Assembly (NCBI GenBank): GCA_008501785.1
Contig: QQUD01000168.1
Coordinates: 1-7,983 of the forward strand
Length of the DNA: 7,983 nt
Direction: 5' to 3'
Origin: Chloroflexota bacterium
GTDB lineage: Bacteria > Chloroflexota > Anaerolineae > Promineifilales > Promineifilaceae
This document shows positions 4,405 through 7,983 of this stretch, in pieces. Position 1 is the stretch's first letter. Each line of letters begins with the position of its first letter. A program made the translations under genes and the position numbers. The notes below the pieces were generated by a model that saw only the letters and a program-made list of their open reading frames with translations, had not been told where the DNA came from and made no database searches.

Positions 4405-7400
4405 ATGACCAATTGGCCTAAACACACTGAAAAAACATGGAGGTGGCGCAACCTCTTTATCCTAATGACAATTTGCGCCGTTCTTTTAGGCATGTTTTCC
4501 CAGCCAGGGTCTACCCAGGCCGAGTCTGGGAACGATTTTTTAGCAAATGCAAAAAACAATGCAACACCCACTGAAAACACCACAGACTTTCTGCTAACAT
4601 CAAAAGATGGTAAACAGATAGATTTGTATGTGATCGACAATGGAACTATTGGTGACGATTCTGTCCCGATCCATACCGCAGAAGCAGACCTTAAATATGT
4701 CACGTTTACAATTGCAGACTTTGATGCAGATGGTGATCACGACTTCATTGCTATTGGGGATGATGGTGATGCCTACCTCTTCAGGCAAACAACTCCATTA
4801 ACCTTTGTTCGCTCCAGGCCATCTGTGAACGATGCACAGATTGGAGATTCCTCATTTTCGTTCATAGAGGGTGGTATTACCGCTGCTGACTTCAATGGCG
4901 ATGGGTATTACGATTTAGCTGCTCTCGTGAATAATGGATTGGGAGGTCGAATTTTCATCAACGATGGGATTGCCGATTTTGAGCCAGGGTCAAAGATTGA
5001 TGCTTATCCAGACGCAACGTCTTCAGTATATGCACCAGGGGATGTGAATGAGGATGGATACATTGATCTTGTTACCTCTAGTTATGTTAGCAGGGGCGCT
5101 GGTCAAATTTATGTATCTTTAAACGATGGACATGGCAATTTAGGCTACCCATACGAAGTCGCAAACTTATCAATGGCAGGGGGTTCTCTTGCTGTTGGGC
5201 ATTTCGATAACGACAATCACTTGGACATTATTGCGGGCCAAGATGATGATGAGGATTCCGGTCAAGCCTATATATTCCCGGGAAATGGGGATGGCACCTT
5301 TGTTGACGCCCCCATTCAAGTTGAAGCATATGACACTTATCGCCCGGACGTGGGGCCAACTGGAAACAATGAGCCGGGAGCTGGAAAGGCATATCCCTTT
5401 GATATTGACAATGATGGCATACATGATTTGGTAATAGCGTGGGATGATTACAAACACAACGGGGTTTATGCAGATGGTGTCGCCTACCGTTATCAAGTTG
5501 AGAGTTGGAAGGGCAATGGTGACGGAACCCATACACTAGTCAAAGATATTACAAGTAACACAAATACCCCTGTTGATTATTTGGCATCTACTAGGTTGTT
5601 AGCACTCCCCCCCATTTTCGATGCGATACCATTAACAACTATCGCAGATTTAATGATTAATGGCGCTGATGTGACGTGCGAAGGGATTTGCGTAGGACTT
5701 CCGAGTACCCAAGCCTGGGCTGGGACTGGTATTAACACACGGAACGGGAACTTGAGCCATCAAGTATCTGATTATGCCATTCCCGTAAATGGAGGTGCAT
5801 TAGCTTTTAAACGTTCTTATTCTTCGCAATCAATTGGTGTGTACAATAGCGTGTTGGGGCATGGATGGACGCACAACTATGATATGCGATTGCACATCAA
5901 CGATGATGTGATGCTGCAAACAACGGATGGTTCCAGGTTAACTTTTGAGAATAATGGAGACGGATCGTTTACTGCTACACCGGGGGTAACAGCCGAACTG
6001 GTTAATAGTGGCAGTGATTACAGCCTCACCACGTCAGATCAAACAGTGTACACCTTCAATAGCGTAGGTCTGCTGCAAACAAAAGAAGATGCGTCAGGCA
6101 ATGTGACTAATTTCACCTACAATGCCAACGCGCAGCTAGATATGGTGAGCCAGGGCAGCCGGTATCTGGACTTTGACTACAATGTGGATGGCACGATTGA
6201 CACCATTACTGACAACATCGGGCGTGATGTTCAGTTTGGTTATACCAATGGCAATCTGACCTCAGTCACCGACTTGCTTGGCAAAACGACAACATACCAT
6301 TACGAAGACACAACTTTTACCCACCATCTCACAAAAGTTGTTGACCCTTCAGGTGTGATCATTGAAGAAACAGCATACGATGTCGAGGGCCGTGCTTATC
6401 AACAGCAGGATGGTGCAGGCAATCTGCTGGTCGATATTGATCGCAGTCAGGGGGATGTGGTGACTGTCTTCGAAAACGGCGTCACCATGACGCACACCTA
6501 CAGCGACCGCAACATTCTGACTAACACAGAATATGTTTGTGCTGACGGCACGCCCGGCTGTGGTGAAGGCGGCGATATTAATTATGATTTTGACTTCAAC
6601 CAGGAGTTGCTGCGTGATGCCAATGATAATCCAACCGAAATGGGTTGGGATGGTGGCAACCTGACATATATCAAAGATGCCGAAGGGAATGAAACATTCC
6701 TGCAATACAATGGCGAGAACAGCCTAACCCAAGTCACTGACGCCGATCAAAAGACAACCACCTATCAGTACGATAACCTGAGTTTTCCGACCTTTGTTAC
6801 CAGCATTACGGATGCGCGTGGCAAGACCACAACCTTTACCCCTAATACAACGAATGCAAAAGGGTTGGTGGAAACTCAAACAGACCCGAATGGGGTCGTG
6901 ACATTTTACCAATACAACGATTTCGGGCAGGTGACTGAAGTGACTCAGGCATTCGGAACGTCGAGTGCGCTAACTACCTCCTATGGCTATGATACGATTG
7001 GCCGGTTGATTACAACAACACGCACTTCGGCCACAGAGAATCGTACAGACCTGACCGTTTATGATGATGGCAACCGCGCGATTGCTGCTATCGCCAACTG
7101 GACCGGCAGCGACCCGACTGACTGGCAGGCAACTTGTGACACCTCACCAGGGGCGCGTTCTTCCAATGCCTGTACCCAATACGAGTACGATGACGCCGGG
7201 CGCGTTATCTCCACAACCAACACATTGGGGCAAACAGACCTGAGCGTTTATGATACGGCTGGTCGCCCATATCTGTCTGTCAGGAACTGGGACGGTGTTG
7301 ATGCGTATGAAGATATTGTCACCTGCGACGACCTGCACAACAACACTGACTCACTGCGTGAAGAAAATCTGTGTACCCATACCGAGTATGACACCAATGG

Positions 7401-7983
7401 TCGCGTGTGGAAAACTACCGATGTACTGGGCAATGTGACGCTGACTGAATACGACAGCGTGGGCCGCGTCGATTACACCATCATCAACTATGTTGATGGG
7501 GGATATGATGAAAACATCCCGGATGAAGACATTAAGAGTGACGTTGATTATGATGCACAAGGGAATGTGATTGTCACCACTGACACGCTGTTGCGCAAGA
7601 CCCGCACGTTCTACGATGCGCTGAACCGTGTTGAAGGGACTATTGTCAATTGGGATGAGTCAACAACGTTAGATGGCTGCGCTTTACTGACGGATAATGA
7701 GCGGGACACCAACATCTGCACCTGGTACGAATACGACAAACTGGGTCGGCAAACGGTTGTGACAAATGCGCTGGGACAGCGCAGCAAAACTTTCTACGGA
7801 CCAACAGGGTTAGTTGAAGGGACCATTGCCAACTGGGATGGCAATATTGACCTGACAGGGTGTGTGTTTAATCCGTTAGACGTATCAGATGTCAATGCCT
7901 GTACGGTGTATGAATATGATGATGTAGGCCAGCGGATAATTACCAAAAATGCAGTTGGTCAGTTGACACTCACCGTTTACGAT
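4405..7983 (+). CDS. Secreted RHS/YD-repeat protein with FG-GAP-type head (runs off the right edge)
   Basis: The frame is open from 4366 to the last base with no stop. ATG 4405, preceded by GGGGG (4394-4398), gives MTNWPKHTEKTWRWR, a hydrophobic core NLFILMTICAVLLGMF and a likely cleavage after STQA. ATG 4366 (13 residues longer, AGGA at 4352-4355, overlapping the upstream stop by 8 nt) is the alternative. Five FG-GAP/VCBS-like calcium loops follow: DFDADGDHD (4717), DFNGDGYYD (4888), DVNEDGYID (5041), HFDNDNHLD (5200) and DIDNDGIHD (5401). A CEGIC motif (5677-5691) precedes a DUF6531-like region (INTRNGNLSHQVSDYAIP, SYSSQS, LGHGWTHNYDMRL; about 5730-5890). YD/RHS repeats then run from about 6050 to the edge. 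Such proteins form a beta-shell and often act in adhesion, or as polymorphic toxins whose toxin sits at the C-terminus. That end is not visible, so toxin activity is not claimed. Confidence 0.85.
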   Translation, partial: MTNWPKHTEKTWRWRNLFILMTICAVLLGMFSQPGSTQAESGNDFLANAKNNATPTENTTDFLLTSKDGKQIDLYVIDNGTIGDDSVPIHTAEADLKYVTFTIADFDADGDHDFIAIGDDGDAYLFRQTTPLTFVRSRPSVNDAQIGDSSFSFIEGGITAADFNGDGYYDLAALVNNGLGGRIFINDGIADFEPGSKIDAYPDATSSVYAPGDVNEDGYIDLVTSSYVSRGAGQIYVSLNDGHGNLGYPYEVANLSMAGGSLAVGHFDNDNHLDIIAGQDDDEDSGQAYIFPGNGDGTFVDAPIQVEAYDTYRPDVGPTGNNEPGAGKAYPFDIDNDGIHDLVIAWDDYKHNGVYADGVAYRYQVESWKGNGDGTHTLVKDITSNTNTPVDYLASTRLLALPPIFDAIPLTTIADLMINGADVTCEGICVGLPSTQAWAGTGINTRNGNLSHQVSDYAIPVNGGALAFKRSYSSQSIGVYNSVLGHGWTHNYDMRLHINDDVMLQTTDGSRLTFENNGDGSFTATPGVTAELVNSGSDYSLTTSDQTVYTFNSVGLLQTKEDASGNVTNFTYNANAQLDMVSQGSRYLDFDYNVDGTIDTITDNIGRDVQFGYTNGNLTSVTDLLGKTTTYHYEDTTFTHHLTKVVDPSGVIIEETAYDVEGRAYQQQDGAGNLLVDIDRSQGDVVTVFENGVTMTHTYSDRNILTNTEYVCADGTPGCGEGGDINYDFDFNQELLRDANDNPTEMGWDGGNLTYIKDAEGNETFLQYNGENSLTQVTDADQKTTTYQYDNLSFPTFVTSITDARGKTTTFTPNTTNAKGLVETQTDPNGVVTFYQYNDFGQVTEVTQAFGTSSALTTSYGYDTIGRLITTTRTSATENRTDLTVYDDGNRAIAAIANWTGSDPTDWQATCDTSPGARSSNACTQYEYDDAGRVISTTNTLGQTDLSVYDTAGRPYLSVRNWDGVDAYEDIVTCDDLHNNTDSLREENLCTHTEYDTNGRVWKTTDVLGNVTLTEYDSVGRVDYTIINYVDGGYDENIPDEDIKSDVDYDAQGNVIVTTDTLLRKTRTFYDALNRVEGTIVNWDESTTLDGCALLTDNERDTNICTWYEYDKLGRQTVVTNALGQRSKTFYGPTGLVEGTIANWDGNIDLTGCVFNPLDVSDVNACTVYEYDDVGQRIITKNAVGQLTLTVYD
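7096..7983 (+). repeat. YD-repeat array with paired-cysteine loops (about 60-residue period)
   Basis: The units share NWD/NWTG, a first Cys, 12-16 residues, a second Cys followed by Thr, YEYD or EYD, GR, a 'TNTLGQ'-like turn and a VYD/FYD end. Cys codon pairs are at 7135/7171, 7324/7372, 7678/7717 and 7861/7900. The unit around 7486-7550 (NYVDGGYDENIPDEDIKSDVDYD) lacks both. Unit spacing is 189, 354 (two units) and 183 nt. At DNA level, GTTGAAGGGAC at 7630 recurs at 7813 with a similar context, showing recent unit duplication. Confidence 0.8.

Noticed and set aside
4275..4788. Minus-strand open frames opposite the start of the RHS gene
   Set aside because: They are shadows of the uninterrupted + strand frame, which has a signal peptide and calcium-loop motifs.
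5170..5536. Overlapping open frames on both strands in the calcium-repeat region
   Set aside because: Repetitive GAT/GAC codons of the FG-GAP-type motifs leave other frames open; none has its own start signals.
6349..7560. Short open frames inside the YD-repeat region
   Set aside because: They are out of frame with the continuous RHS reading frame and have biased, repeat-derived composition.
1..7983. CRISPR array, tRNA, rRNA or insertion sequence
   Set aside because: No regularly spaced identical repeats, no cloverleaf-like or rRNA-like stretch and no transposase motif or terminal inverted repeats with target duplication were found by eye.

Overview
The window looks like bacterial chromosomal DNA. 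It holds two large, multi-domain, secreted or surface proteins on the + strand (925-4373, and 4366/4405 to beyond the right edge). A separate minus-strand region occupies about the first 730 bases. Three things suggest an environmental Chloroflexota (Anaerolineae-like) bacterium: the Thr/Pro linkers, the repeated FDGSDVG units, and YD repeats carrying a CTxYEYD signature. This is inference from protein style; no rRNA or other marker gene is present.

Left part (1-924). Bases 1-172, minus strand, encode the first 57 residues of a YheT-type alpha/beta hydrolase whose remainder lies left of the window. Its promoter is unusually clear: TTGACA, 17 bp, TATATT. A perfect 8-bp dyad covers the predicted transcription start, a second inverted repeat lies just above the -35 box, and an 11-bp direct repeat lies further upstream. 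Further right on the same strand, two overlapping open frames (552-728 and 281-595) may be the remains of a broken gene. Bases 729-924 hold no gene I can support, only a short hairpin.

Middle part (925-4373). This is one long secreted-protein gene read in three successive frames. It starts with a good Shine-Dalgarno site and signal peptide. It then encodes FDGSDVG repeats, a Thr/Pro linker, a LamG-like domain, a PKD domain, a second nearly identical LamG-like domain, and a six-bladed Kelch propeller. Comparison of its internal repeats shows that each frame break coincides with a loss of about 20 nt (exactly 20 net at the second). As given, the gene cannot make the full protein.

Right part (4366/4405-7983). 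An uninterrupted reading frame of about 1,200 codons continues past the right edge. It encodes a signal peptide, FG-GAP/VCBS-like calcium-binding repeats, a DUF6531-like RHS entry domain and a long run of YD (RHS) repeats. Later YD units carry a loop with a conserved pair of cysteines. The first possible start codon overlaps the stop of the preceding gene, so the two genes are probably co-transcribed. Together they look like an exported adhesion or carbohydrate-binding locus with an RHS shell protein. The C-terminus, where any toxin or other tip domain would lie, is not in the window.
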